From Candidatus Puniceispirillum sp. (GTDB lineage: Bacteria > Pseudomonadota > Alphaproteobacteria > Caedimonadales > UBA1908), in contig PNJU01000009.1 in assembly GCA_013822015.1 (NCBI GenBank), positions 62,001-126,000 of the forward strand: 64,000 nucleotides of DNA, written 5' to 3'. Below, piece by piece: positions 55,660-64,000 of this stretch. The stretch's first letter is position 1. Every line of letters starts with the position of its first letter. The position numbers were made by a program, and so were the translations under genes. The notes under the pieces were generated by a model that searched no databases, had not been told where the DNA came from, and saw nothing but the letters and a program-made list of their open reading frames with translations.

Positions 55660-57006
55660 ATGCTTAAAGTTGCAGTAATTGGTACGGGATATGTGGGACT
55701 GGTATCGGGCACGTGTCTGGCGGAGTTTGGCAACCACGTGACCTGTGTGGACGTGGACGCCTCCAAAATTGCGCGCCTCACCCAAGGCGAGGTCCCCATT
55801 TATGAACCTGGCCTGGATGTGCTCATTAAAAGCAATGTTGCCAAAGGATACTTAAGTTTCACCACCGACCTTGCCGCGTCTGTATCCCAAGCGGACGTCG
55901 TGTTCATTGCCGTTGGCACCCCGACCCGCCCCAGTGACGGGCATGCGGACTTGACCTACGTCATGCAAGCGGCGGAAGGAATCGCAAAGTCCCTGAATGG
56001 TTACACAGTCGTTGTGACCAAGTCCACAGTCCCCGTGGGCACCGGACGCCAGGTGGAGGCCCGCATTCGCCAAACGAACCCCCACGCCCATTTTGACATG
56101 GCCTCCAACCCAGAGTTTTTGCGCGAAGGCTCGGCCGTTGAGGACTTTATGGAGCCTGACCGCGTGGTGGTGGGCGCCGGCAGCCACGAGGCCGAAGAGA
56201 TCATGCGCCAGCTTTACCGCCCTCTTTATCTTTTGGCCACACCTATGCTCTTTACAACCCTTGAGTCCGCCGAGCTCATCAAGTACGCCGCCAACGCCTT
56301 TTTGGCCACCAAAATTGCCTTCATTAATGAGATGGCGGATTTGTGTGAGCGCTGCGGCGCGGATATTCAAGACGTCTCCATGGGTATGGGCATGGACAAC
56401 CGCATTGGGCGGGCATTTCTGCATGCAGGCCCTGGATACGGAGGCTCCTGCTTTCCAAAAGACACCCTCGCGCTGGCCCAAACAGCCACAGATCTTCAAG
56501 CGCCCGCCACCATCGTGGACGCCGTCATCGCTGCCAACAAAAAGCGCCGCACCACCATGGTGAACAAAATTGTGCGCGCCTGCGGCGGCAGTGTTTCAGG
56601 CAAAACCATTGGCATCCTGGGCGTGACCTTCAAACCCAATACGGATGATATGCGCGACAGCCCATCCCTTGATATTATTCCAGCCCTTCAAAAAATGGGG
56701 GCCTCAATCCAGGTTTTCGATCCCCAAGGATACAAAGAAGGGCATGAACTCTTGCCTGGTGTTAAATGGTGCAATGACTCCTACAACGCGCTGACAGGTG
56801 TGGACGGGGCGGTGCTGCTCACCGAGTGGAACGAGTTCCGTGCCCTTGACCTTGAGAAGATGACCTCTCTCATGAAGACCCCCCTTCTCATTGATCTACG
56901 TAATGTATATAGGCCCAAGGACTTTGAAAACCTCAATTGCACCTATGTATGCGTAGGGCGCCAACCCCTCAAGGGCGCCGCTGAGCAAAGTGAGGCCGTT
57001 GCATGA
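55660..57006 (+). CDS. ugd: UDP-glucose 6-dehydrogenase
   Basis: A 448-residue NAD-dependent enzyme oxidising UDP-glucose to UDP-glucuronate. The N-terminal Rossmann motif is VIGTGYVGLVSG (residues 6-17). The catalytic cysteine is C264 in GPGYGGSCFPKDT. The C-terminal UDP-binding domain has GVTFKPNTDDMRDSPSLDI. It is followed by the phosphomannomutase gene with a 4-base overlap. Confidence 0.97.
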   Translation: MLKVAVIGTGYVGLVSGTCLAEFGNHVTCVDVDASKIARLTQGEVPIYEPGLDVLIKSNVAKGYLSFTTDLAASVSQADVVFIAVGTPTRPSDGHADLTYVMQAAEGIAKSLNGYTVVVTKSTVPVGTGRQVEARIRQTNPHAHFDMASNPEFLREGSAVEDFMEPDRVVVGAGSHEAEEIMRQLYRPLYLLATPMLFTTLESAELIKYAANAFLATKIAFINEMADLCERCGADIQDVSMGMGMDNRIGRAFLHAGPGYGGSCFPKDTLALAQTATDLQAPATIVDAVIAANKKRRTTMVNKIVRACGGSVSGKTIGILGVTFKPNTDDMRDSPSLDIIPALQKMGASIQVFDPQGYKEGHELLPGVKWCNDSYNALTGVDGAVLLTEWNEFRALDLEKMTSLMKTPLLIDLRNVYRPKDFENLNCTYVCVGRQPLKGAAEQSEAVA

Positions 57007-58403
57007 GTGATGTGGTCTCTTTAAACCCTACCCTCTTTCGCGAGTACGATATTCGCGGCGTTGTGGGAGAGAGTCACATCACGCCAGAATTTGCCCGCCT
57101 TGTAGGGCAAGCTTACGGCACTCGCGTGCGCCTTGCTGACGGCGAGACCATTTGCGTGGCAAGGGACGGACGCCTGTCCTCCCCTTCCCTGATCTCCCCC
57201 CTTGTGGAGGGGCTTCGCGCCACAGGTCTTCATGTCTTTGACGCAGGCCTTGGCCCCACACCTTACGCACATTTTGCCTCGCGCATGCTAGGTGCCCACG
57301 CCATGATCATGGTCACAGGCTCCCACAATCCAGGGGACCAAAACGGTTTCAAGATGTCCCTTCACCATAAGCCCTTTTGGGGGGAAGACGTACTGGAGCT
57401 GCACACACGCATTACCAAGGGCGATTTTATGCGCGGCGCAGGAAGCTACGAGGAGGCGCCCTGCCACGGGGCCTACGTTGACTTTCTGATCGATGATTTT
57501 ATGGCCCACTATCCCACGGCCCGTGACATGCGTGTTGCGTGGGACCCAGGAAACGGCGCCAGCGGTGAGATCTTGGAGGCCCTTGTGGCGCGCTTGCCTG
57601 GCACCCACTTTGTCATTAACAGCCCCATTGATGGCCATTTCCCGGCCCACCACCCAGATCCCACAGTCGCAAAGAATCTTACGCAACTCCAAGAGCTTGT
57701 AGCCAAAGAATCCTGCGACCTGGGCTTTGCCTTTGACGGGGACGGCGACCGCATTGGCGCCGTGGACTCCGCAGGTAAAATCCTGTGGGGCGACGACATG
57801 ATGGAGCTCTATGCGGCAGAGGTTCTCAAAGAACACCCGGGCGCACCCATCATTGCAGACGTCAAAGCAAGCCAGGCGCTTTTTGATACCATCGCCCGCT
57901 TGAGAGGCGAGCCCATCATGTGGAAGACGGGTCACTCCCTCATCAAGAGCAAAATGCAGGAATCGGGCGCCCTTTTGGCGGGAGAGCTCAGCGGCCATAT
58001 TTTCTTTGCAGACCGTTATTTTGGCTATGATGACGCCCTTTATGCAGCCCTGCGTCTTTTAGGGATCTGCGCCACCTCCAAGCGTACCCTTGCGCACTGG
58101 AACGCGACGCGCCCGCCGCGCTTTGCAACGCCCGAGCTGCGTTTTGCCTGCCAAGAGCGCAACCGCTTTGATGTGGTGACGCGCATTGCCCAGAAGGTGC
58201 GCGAAAAAGGGCTCGACATGAGTGATCTTGACGGCATACGTGTAAAAAGCGAAAAGGGCTGGTGGTTGCTGCGCGCCTCCAACACCCAGGACGTCCTTGT
58301 GGCCCGTGCAGAAGGACGTACAGCCACCCATCTGCAAGCGCTCACACAGGAACTGGCAAGTTTTTTAAAAGAGGAGGGGCTTTCCCTTGATGCATCTGTT
58401 TAA
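57003..58403 (+). CDS. manB: Phosphomannomutase/phosphoglucomutase
   Basis: A 466-residue alpha-D-phosphohexomutase. The phosphoserine loop is VTGSHNPGDQNGFKM (about residues 103-117), the Mg site is FDGDGDRIG (about 244-252), the sugar-specificity loop is AGELSGHIFF, and the C-terminal phosphate-binding loop is LRASNTQDVLVARAEG. It interconverts hexose-6-phosphate and hexose-1-phosphate, so it supplies glucose-1-phosphate to galU or mannose-1-phosphate for GDP-mannose. The bifunctional AlgC type cannot be separated from a pure mannomutase here. Confidence 0.93.
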   Translation: MSDVVSLNPTLFREYDIRGVVGESHITPEFARLVGQAYGTRVRLADGETICVARDGRLSSPSLISPLVEGLRATGLHVFDAGLGPTPYAHFASRMLGAHAMIMVTGSHNPGDQNGFKMSLHHKPFWGEDVLELHTRITKGDFMRGAGSYEEAPCHGAYVDFLIDDFMAHYPTARDMRVAWDPGNGASGEILEALVARLPGTHFVINSPIDGHFPAHHPDPTVAKNLTQLQELVAKESCDLGFAFDGDGDRIGAVDSAGKILWGDDMMELYAAEVLKEHPGAPIIADVKASQALFDTIARLRGEPIMWKTGHSLIKSKMQESGALLAGELSGHIFFADRYFGYDDALYAALRLLGICATSKRTLAHWNATRPPRFATPELRFACQERNRFDVVTRIAQKVREKGLDMSDLDGIRVKSEKGWWLLRASNTQDVLVARAEGRTATHLQALTQELASFLKEEGLSLDASV

Positions 58404-59364
58404 ATCAGCGCACCTTGCTCAAATCCTTAAAAGCGCCCTGGGTATTGGCGCTGTGCTCCTCATTGGGGTCCTTTACTTTGTGCTGATGAAAATCGACACA
58501 GGCAGCCTGCCCATTGACGCGCGCGTCACACCAGAAGTCTTGCGCGGGCCCTATACCCACCGCCATCCCACAGTCCTTGTCACCTATGCCAATGGACCAG
58601 AGGTGTTTTTAAAGAACCAACATCTTCTTGCCCAGAGCGCCTTAGGCAAAGGCTTTGATACGGTGCATATTTATCGCCAGGGGCACATTGACCCCGCTTT
58701 TTACGCCCGCCACAAAGACATTCTCGATCAACCCAGAGGCGCCGGGTATTGGCTGTGGAAGCCCTATTTTATCTTGCGCACCATGGAAGCAAGTCCAGAG
58801 GGCGCCATCATCACTTACGCTGACTCCAGCATGGTCTTTGCCAAGTCCATGGCACCGCTCTTTGCCCTCCTTGATAAGACGCCCATTGTTTTTGCAGGCA
58901 ACAACCGTCCTGAAAGCGTGCGCACCTATTTAAAAATGGAGTCAAGAAAGGCCCTTGGCATTGCCAAAGACGACCCCCGCCTTGACTTCAAAAAAATATG
59001 GGCGCCCTTCATGATCTTTAAAAACACGCCCCAAACCCGGGCGTTTGTCACCGAGTGGCTGGCCCTTTGCGAGGTCCGTGAGGCCCTGACCGACGAGCCC
59101 TTTGATGAAGCCACGCAAGATGAGGTGTTCATCCGCCACCTCCATGATGAGGCCCTTGTCAGCCTGGTTCTGGCCAAGCACCCCTCGATCGCCACGGTTA
59201 TCCCAAAGAATGAGCTTCTGGCAAAGTACGGTGTGTCCAATGCCCACCGCCATCCCCACCAAGAGCACACATCCCCATTGTTTGTGCGAGCAGGTCTGCC
59301 TGAATGGCTATCAAACGCACTGTTTAACAACCCGCTTATCGTTTTCATACGCAAACGCCTTTAG
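58390..59364 (+). CDS. Membrane-anchored protein, possible glycosyltransferase, paralog 1
   Basis: A 324-residue protein with one N-terminal membrane segment (about residues 15-36, IGAVLLIGVLYFVLMKI). The start may be TTG 58387 or ATG 58390; GAGGAGGGG is spaced better for TTG. The body has RGAGYWLWKPYFILRTME and ITYADSSMVF (about residues 118-152), a pattern I associate with nucleotide-sugar transferase-like proteins of surface-polysaccharide loci, though I cannot name the family. It overlaps manB and has a close paralog directly downstream (59376). A sugar-transfer role is inferred from its place after galU-ugd-manB. Confidence 0.65.
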   Translation: MHLFKSAHLAQILKSALGIGAVLLIGVLYFVLMKIDTGSLPIDARVTPEVLRGPYTHRHPTVLVTYANGPEVFLKNQHLLAQSALGKGFDTVHIYRQGHIDPAFYARHKDILDQPRGAGYWLWKPYFILRTMEASPEGAIITYADSSMVFAKSMAPLFALLDKTPIVFAGNNRPESVRTYLKMESRKALGIAKDDPRLDFKKIWAPFMIFKNTPQTRAFVTEWLALCEVREALTDEPFDEATQDEVFIRHLHDEALVSLVLAKHPSIATVIPKNELLAKYGVSNAHRHPHQEHTSPLFVRAGLPEWLSNALFNNPLIVFIRKRL

Positions 59365-59375
59365 GAGCGCGCCCC

Positions 59376-60335
59376 ATGAAAAAAATCCTCGCATCCCCCC
59401 TTTGCAAAGTCCTTGCGAGCGCTGCCATCCTGATCATCGGGGCGCTTTATTTTGTCCTTTTTCGTCTGGATGCGTCTTCCCAGCCCATTGATAAGACGCT
59501 TGTGCCAGAGGCAACAGGTGCCGCCTTTGCTTCTCGCCCACAGGTGATTCTGGTCAGTTACGCCCATGGGCCTGACGTCTTTCATAAGAACCAAAATGGT
59601 ATGACCCAAAGCGCCGTTGGCAAGGGATTTGACGCCTTCATCAATTACAAGCGTGGCCATCTAGAGCAAGCTTTTTATGAAAAGAACAAAAGCATTATGG
59701 ATGAGCGCATTGGCGCTGGATATTGGTTGTGGAAGCCCTATGTGATTCTCAAGACCCTCAACAGCACGCCCGACGGGACCATTGTTGTTTATGCAGACTC
59801 AGGGGTTGTGTTTGAAAAACCCATCACGCCACTTCTTGACATGATGAAAGACAAGGACATTCTTTTGTCTGAAAATGGCAAGCCCGTTCCCATTCGCTAT
59901 CACCTGAAGATGGAGGCCCGCGAGATCCTTAAGATTGGGAAGGACGATCCTGTGCTGGATGAAAGCAATATGTGGGCGTTCTTTTTGATGGTGCGCAACA
60001 CCCCCAAAACACGGGCCTTCATTGAAGAGTGGCTGCGCCTTTGCCAGATAAAAGACGTGCTCACCAACGAACCCTTTGATCGCAAAATTCAAGATCCACA
60101 AATGGGCAGGCATCTGCACGATGGCCCCCTTTTGAGCTTAGTCGCCGCCCGCCATAAGGATATGATCACCGTCGTGCGTAAAAACATTCTGCGCACAGAT
60201 TATGGTGTCACCAATTTCCATAGACACCCAGAGGATGAGTTCAAATCATCCCTTTTTGCTGCGGCCGGGGTGCCAACATGGCTGTCTTGGCTTCTCTACA
60301 ACAACCCGCTCTTTACCTTTGTGAGAGGGATGTAG
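59376..60335 (+). CDS. Membrane-anchored protein, possible glycosyltransferase, paralog 2
   Basis: A 319-residue protein, clearly homologous to the preceding one along its whole length: an N-terminal anchor (ASAAILIIGALYFVLFRL), RIGAGYWLWKPYVILKTLN, VVYADSGVVFEKPI, YGVTNFHRHPEDEF, and a hydrophobic C-terminus (WLSWLLYNNPLFTFVRGM). It follows by 11 bases, so this is a tandem duplication kept in one operon. The changes (for example DSGVVF for DSSMVF) suggest different substrates. No family name can be given with confidence. Confidence 0.65.
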   Translation: MKKILASPLCKVLASAAILIIGALYFVLFRLDASSQPIDKTLVPEATGAAFASRPQVILVSYAHGPDVFHKNQNGMTQSAVGKGFDAFINYKRGHLEQAFYEKNKSIMDERIGAGYWLWKPYVILKTLNSTPDGTIVVYADSGVVFEKPITPLLDMMKDKDILLSENGKPVPIRYHLKMEAREILKIGKDDPVLDESNMWAFFLMVRNTPKTRAFIEEWLRLCQIKDVLTNEPFDRKIQDPQMGRHLHDGPLLSLVAARHKDMITVVRKNILRTDYGVTNFHRHPEDEFKSSLFAAAGVPTWLSWLLYNNPLFTFVRGM

Positions 60336-60415
60336 GGACTTCTTTCTATTAACGATTTTTTAACAGTCGCCTGTCTACCATGGGCTTGTATTGGTCCACA
60401 CCAGGAGACAGTGAC

Positions 60416-61759
60416 ATGAATGCGTCCAGCGCAACCGCTACAGAGCGCCTTGAGTTTATGCAAATTAATGAAGAAACCAAGGCAGCACTGCGGGAATTTT
60501 CCCCCATCCTTGAGAAACACATCGATAAAATTTTGGATGATTTTTATGTTTTTGTAGGGGGGCACGATAATCTCAAAGCGCTCTTTGCGACGCCTGAAAA
60601 CATGCTCATGGCTAAAAAAGCTCAGAAAATCCACTGGCTCGAGCTTTTCCAAGGTAAATTCGACGACGATTATTTTGCCCGCGTCGTTCGCATTGGTCAG
60701 GCCCACGACCGCGTGGGTCTCGAGCCTCGTTGGTATATTGGGGGATATAATTTTGCACTCGGGCGCATGTGTGACCTTGTGCTGGAACACTACGGTAAGA
60801 AGACAGCCAAATCGTCCTTGATTATTCACTCCATCATGAAGGCGGCTCTGCTTGACATGGATATCTCCATTTCCGTTTATATGGAAAAGGGAGAGGAAGG
60901 CAAGATGACGTCCCTGATGAACAGTATTGCCCAATCCCTGGAGACCGCCCTTCAATCGGCAATTCGCAATATCATTGGACTCTCAACAGACATGTCGACA
61001 AGTGCGCAAAGAATGTGTCACAACATTGACCATGCTCTGCGTCAAGTGGATGTGGCCAACGCGGCGTCCCTTAAGACAAAAAGCAATGTGCAAAGTGTGG
61101 CCGTTGCGTCCGAGGAACTCTTCAGCGCCGTACGTGAGATTAGTTCTCAAACAGCACGCTCTTCTCAAATCACGGGTACGGCTGTTTCTAAGGCACGGGA
61201 AGCGGGCAGCGTCATTAACGAGCTTGCGGGCGCTGCGGCGCGCATTGGAGAGGTCGTCAAACTCATCAGCGATATCGCCAGCCAAACGAATCTTCTTGCC
61301 CTTAACGCCACCATTGAGGCGGCAAGAGCTGGTGAAGCCGGAAAAGGATTTGCGGTTGTGGCGTCAGAGGTGAAAAGCCTTGCCACTCAAACAGGTAAAG
61401 CCACAGAAGAAATCGCCCAACAAATCCAAGCCATCCAAGAAACCACACAAAAAGCGGTTCTTGCCATGGACAATGTGGGTGCGTCCGTTGAAGAAATCAC
61501 ACAAATCTCCACCATCGTGGCAGGTGCCGTTGAAGAGCAAAGCTCCGCAACCCAGGAAATCTCCAAAAGCATGGAGCAAGCCGCAGACGACACGGATCAC
61601 GCGTCCCACAACATTGATTTGGTCACACAGCAGATGCAAGAAACCAATAAGGCCGCGTCCGAAGTGGAAGAAAAGTCAGAAAATATGGTCAAAGAGATGG
61701 AAGGGTTGCGTGATGACCTCACACGTATCCTCAAGAGTGCTCTGGCCGCCGTTGCATAA
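60416..61759 (+). CDS. Soluble globin-coupled chemoreceptor (HemAT-like)
   Basis: A 447-residue protein starting at ATG 60416 with AGGAG at 60403-60407. The N-terminal ~165 residues are a protoglobin/sensor-globin domain; the proximal heme histidine is H97 in [17 protein letters not shown]. No membrane segment is present. The C-terminal half is a methyl-accepting signalling domain whose tip contains [20 protein letters not shown] and [14 protein letters not shown], and it ends in a coiled coil. Such proteins sense O2 and drive CheA for aerotaxis. No che genes lie in this window, but the flagellar operon is on the same chromosome. A clear terminator follows. Confidence 0.92.
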   Translation: MNASSATATERLEFMQINEETKAALREFSPILEKHIDKILDDFYVFVGGHDNLKALFATPENMLMAKKAQKIHWLELFQGKFDDDYFARVVRIGQAHDRVGLEPRWYIGGYNFALGRMCDLVLEHYGKKTAKSSLIIHSIMKAALLDMDISISVYMEKGEEGKMTSLMNSIAQSLETALQSAIRNIIGLSTDMSTSAQRMCHNIDHALRQVDVANAASLKTKSNVQSVAVASEELFSAVREISSQTARSSQITGTAVSKAREAGSVINELAGAAARIGEVVKLISDIASQTNLLALNATIEAARAGEAGKGFAVVASEVKSLATQTGKATEEIAQQIQAIQETTQKAVLAMDNVGASVEEITQISTIVAGAVEEQSSATQEISKSMEQAADDTDHASHNIDLVTQQMQETNKAASEVEEKSENMVKEMEGLRDDLTRILKSALAAVA

Positions 61760-61779
61760 GCCAAGACCATCTTACAATA

Positions 61780-61812
61780 AGAGGGGCGCTACCAGGCGCC
61801 TCTCTTTTTTTG
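61780..61812 (+). terminator. Rho-independent terminator of the chemoreceptor gene
   Basis: AGAGGGGCGC and GCGCCTCTCT form a 10-bp stem (one G-U pair) with a short loop, followed by TTTTTT. It lies 20 bases after the stop codon. Confidence 0.85.
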
Positions 61813-61918
61813 TGCCATTTTAGGTTGCTCAACATCTATCAAACGCATAAGCAGTTTAAATAAGGGCTGCTCTGCATGTGCTATTTTTAGGTGTGACTCT
61901 TTTAAAAGAAAGCCGCTC

Positions 61919-62024
61919 TATAGCTAGAACAGTTTAATGTGATAACAGGATACGAGGAAAGCGACGTGTATAAGTATACACGAGCGGCGAGTGACGCATT
62001 ATCAAATTATAATGGTCGGCTATA
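61919..62024 (+). repeat. Structured ~107-bp dispersed repeat, copy 3
   Basis: Identical to copy 1 across its core except that one T is missing from GGTTCGG (here GGTCGG). It has the same paired ends (TATAGC/GCTATA) and central hairpin. It lies in the 348-base gap between the convergent chemoreceptor and doxX genes. Apart from this repeat and the terminator at 61780 I see nothing else in that gap. Confidence 0.9.
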
Positions 62025-62107
62025 CAAGCGATCGTTGCAAGGAGCGTCACAGATCAGTGAAGAGCACACTCACCCTACAAACAGACGCTGAAAACCGCTC
62101 ACGCCTC

Positions 62108-62557
62108 TTAACCGCATTTGTGTTCGCAGAGCTTCTTTTTTATCCAGTAATCAAGGGACGCCTTACCAGCCCCTTGGAACAAAATCAACGTCAGCATCAA
62201 TGACCAAACAATATGAATATCAAAGTGCATGTAAGTAATTTCAATAACGCCCGTCATAAAAAGAAGCGCCAATGCCGCGAAACGTGCACCAAGCCCCAAT
62301 ACAAGAAGAATAGGCATACTGAGCTCAACGGCCGTTGACAAGTACGCCGCCACCTCAGGTGAAATGAGGGGCACATGGTATTCGTCCATAAAAAGCGCGA
62401 TGGTTCTTTCTAAATCTGAAATTTTTGTCAGGCCTGAGCGCCAGAAGACACTGGCAATCCAAAGACGCATACCCAAGACTGGTAAAAAGCTCAATTTATC
62501 CAGAAAAGTCACAGCACGCATGTAAAGTGGCGCGAGCACACAAATCAGTTTCTTCAT
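62108..62557 (-). CDS. DoxX-family inner-membrane protein of a bufferin-type operon
   Basis: A 149-residue protein with four membrane segments. The DoxX pattern is visible: LGMRLWIASVFWRSGLTKI near the N-terminus, FMDEYHVPLISPEVAAYLSTAVEL in the middle and LLFMTGVIEITYMHF after it. DoxX proteins often accompany DUF692/DUF2063 pairs in metal-response (buf) operons. Its ATG overlaps the stop of the fused DUF692-DUF2063 gene (ATGA), so the two are coupled. Confidence 0.87.
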   Translation of the reverse strand: MKKLICVLAPLYMRAVTFLDKLSFLPVLGMRLWIASVFWRSGLTKISDLERTIALFMDEYHVPLISPEVAAYLSTAVELSMPILLVLGLGARFAALALLFMTGVIEITYMHFDIHIVWSLMLTLILFQGAGKASLDYWIKKKLCEHKCG

Positions 62558-64000
62558 GCGGCATTCTCCTGTTGTCTCATCATCATAGCGTGTTCATCAA
62601 AGGCAAGAAGACTATTGCTGATCCATCTGGAGAACCACAACGATACCTTCTCCTGTGGAAAATCTGGGGCAAGGGTTTCAAGGGCATCGCCGACACTTTT
62701 CCCTGAAAAAAGCTCGCCCAAGAATGCAAACTCTTCCCCATCAAGCGCAAGGCGCCACATGTCTGCGTCGTGACGATAAACCGCAAGATAGGTTTGTTTT
62801 TTCCCAGGCACTGGCAACGGACGCTTTTCCACAAAAGCCCCAAAATAAGCGTTCACGTCATGGGAAAAGTCAAAAAGTGCCAGGGATTTTCTTGGCAAAA
62901 GATGCATCTGCATAAGCTCATCGGGTGTTATCCCTTCAAGGTGGCGGGTCTCAAGAGGTGATGTCTCTGGCTCATCGGCCAATTGCACAATGGCATTTTC
63001 AAGCACGCATAACTCGTGGGCGAACGAATCTTGGGGGTACTTCTTTTTGAGAAACTCTGGAAGCTTGGCAGCATAGCGGCCAATATTAAAGTTGGTTGAG
63101 ATCTCCGTCTCCACAAAATCATTTAAAAGCTCTGTAAAGGCATCCTCACCTAGGTAGGTCGCCAAAGCGTCATAGTCCTGAGCCACAACATCCTTTAAAC
63201 GCCACCTGTAGGCGTTGATGTAAACGGCAAGCTGCGCATCGGGTGCGAAATCAGCCTTGGTGCGAATCCAGGATTGGGCAGTCGACGGCGCTTTGTTCCC
63301 CAAAAGAATTGCGTCCTGCATGCGCGTGAGAACGCCGCCAAAATCTGTTTGGGTATCAAAGGGGGTCACGTCTTTGGCTTGCTTCAAATCGGGCAAGGGG
63401 CCGTGATGGGCGGCCGTGCGCGCGGCTTCTTTTGCCTTCTCAAGCTCAGCGAAAAGAAGCGGAAACTCAGGAATCTTGTCATCCCACTCAATCATAGTAT
63501 TAGGAGCACGTCCGGCTTTTTTCACCACGTACTGGTACATGGTCCATACAGGATCAATGACGGGGCCATCATGGGTATCGATGATGTGGGTCCCCTTATT
63601 GGCGTGACCTGCCAAGTGAATCTGGACGACGCGGTCAAGGGGCAGTGTATCAAGATAAGTCTTCACGTCCCATCGGTGATTATAGCAACTCACATAAACA
63701 TTGTTCACATCCAGAAGCAGCTGGCATCCGGACTTGTCCACCATCTGGGCCAAAAACTCAGCCTCGTCCATGGTGGAGGCGCCAAACTCAAGGTAGGTCG
63801 AGGGGTTTTCAAAGCCCATGGGGCGCCCTAGGGCGTCCTGGACACGGTTAATACGATCAACCAGATGAGCCAGCGCTTGTGGGGTATAAGGCAACGGCAA
63901 TAGATCATGGGTATTGGTGTGGGCGATACCAGTCCAGCACACGTGGTCCGTGATCCATGGAGGGTTCAGCCACGAGACAAGGTCTTTGAGTTTTTTGATG
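62554..64000 (-). CDS. Fused MNIO (DUF692, BufB-like) and DUF2063 (BufC-like) protein, 5' end outside window
   Basis: The frame stays open past the right window edge, so the N-terminus is missing; the GTG at 63942 is internal. Visible residues begin VSWLNPPWITDHVCWTGIA, typical of the DUF692 TIM-barrel with its conserved SDHxCW-like motif. MGFENPSTYLEF, LLDVNNVYVSCYNH, VQIHLAGHAN and THDGPVIDPVW follow, carrying likely iron ligands. At about 63357 the DUF2063 part begins (TDFGGVLTRMQDAILLGN) and runs to the C-terminus. MNIO enzymes (BufB) modify cysteines of the small precursor BufA, with BufC as recognition partner. Here B and C are one chain. The precursor gene would lie beyond the edge. 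Confidence 0.87.
   Translation of the reverse strand, partial: IKKLKDLVSWLNPPWITDHVCWTGIAHTNTHDLLPLPYTPQALAHLVDRINRVQDALGRPMGFENPSTYLEFGASTMDEAEFLAQMVDKSGCQLLLDVNNVYVSCYNHRWDVKTYLDTLPLDRVVQIHLAGHANKGTHIIDTHDGPVIDPVWTMYQYVVKKAGRAPNTMIEWDDKIPEFPLLFAELEKAKEAARTAAHHGPLPDLKQAKDVTPFDTQTDFGGVLTRMQDAILLGNKAPSTAQSWIRTKADFAPDAQLAVYINAYRWRLKDVVAQDYDALATYLGEDAFTELLNDFVETEISTNFNIGRYAAKLPEFLKKKYPQDSFAHELCVLENAIVQLADEPETSPLETRHLEGITPDELMQMHLLPRKSLALFDFSHDVNAYFGAFVEKRPLPVPGKKQTYLAVYRHDADMWRLALDGEEFAFLGELFSGKSVGDALETLAPDFPQEKVSLWFSRWISNSLLAFDEHAMMMRQQENAA

Overview
The window looks like the chromosome of a flagellated, Gram-negative alphaproteobacterium, probably host-associated. The alphaproteobacterial signs are the rpsT-dnaA-dnaN-recF-gyrB order, a divergent flgI/fliX pair followed by dksA, a short CheL-type FlgJ, a DksA that has lost its zinc cysteines, and an EIIA-Man/HPr pair without sugar permease genes. 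The host-associated lifestyle is inferred from many signal-peptide proteins with leucine-rich, Sel1-like or unrecognised sequence, and from a secreted protein ending in a YoeB-type RNase domain. An order such as Holosporales would fit, but I cannot place the species from sequence alone.

Layout. Positions 1-3139 hold four putative exported proteins, the first cut by the window edge. 3334-8615 is the rod-shape operon mreBCD-mrdA-rodA. 8618-15276 is outer-membrane biogenesis: lptF-lptG-lptD on the minus strand, divergent from surA-rsmA. 15378-18626 holds an exported unknown, brnQ, and the EIIA/HPr pair. 18627-19278 has no protein gene. It carries a tRNA-Ser(UGA) between two copies of a ~107-bp structured repeat; a third copy lies at 61919. 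19279-24980 is a minus-strand run of asmA-like, nhaD-like and lysS genes, followed by a UbiH-family gene.

26228-31443 is a flagellar operon on the minus strand (flgI, cheL/flgJ, flgN-like, flgK, flgL, fliW), with fliX and dksA divergent from it. gloB, a large AsmA/DUF3971-like protein and a 23-residue LRR protein follow. 37961-47103 is the replication block rpsT, dnaA, dnaN, recF, gyrB plus idi and a class A penicillin-binding protein. 47185-54562 is accessory: an SDR-like protein, a DMT exporter, two related exported proteins and the YoeB-tailed exported protein. 54763-60335 makes sugar nucleotides (galU, ugd, phosphomannomutase) beside two paralogous membrane-anchored proteins. A soluble globin-coupled chemoreceptor follows. 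The window ends in a bufferin-type operon in which the MNIO (DUF692) and DUF2063 partners are fused in one reading frame, overlapping a doxX gene.

Cell-envelope growth (Mre/PBP2/RodA, PBP1A), LPS export (LptDFG, SurA), motility and its oxygen input (Flg genes, globin receptor) and surface-sugar supply (GalU/Ugd/PMM) make up most of the recognisable content. The strongest leads are the orphan YoeB-tailed secreted protein, the tRNA-flanking repeat, the fused BufB-BufC protein, and FliW occurring together with FliX.
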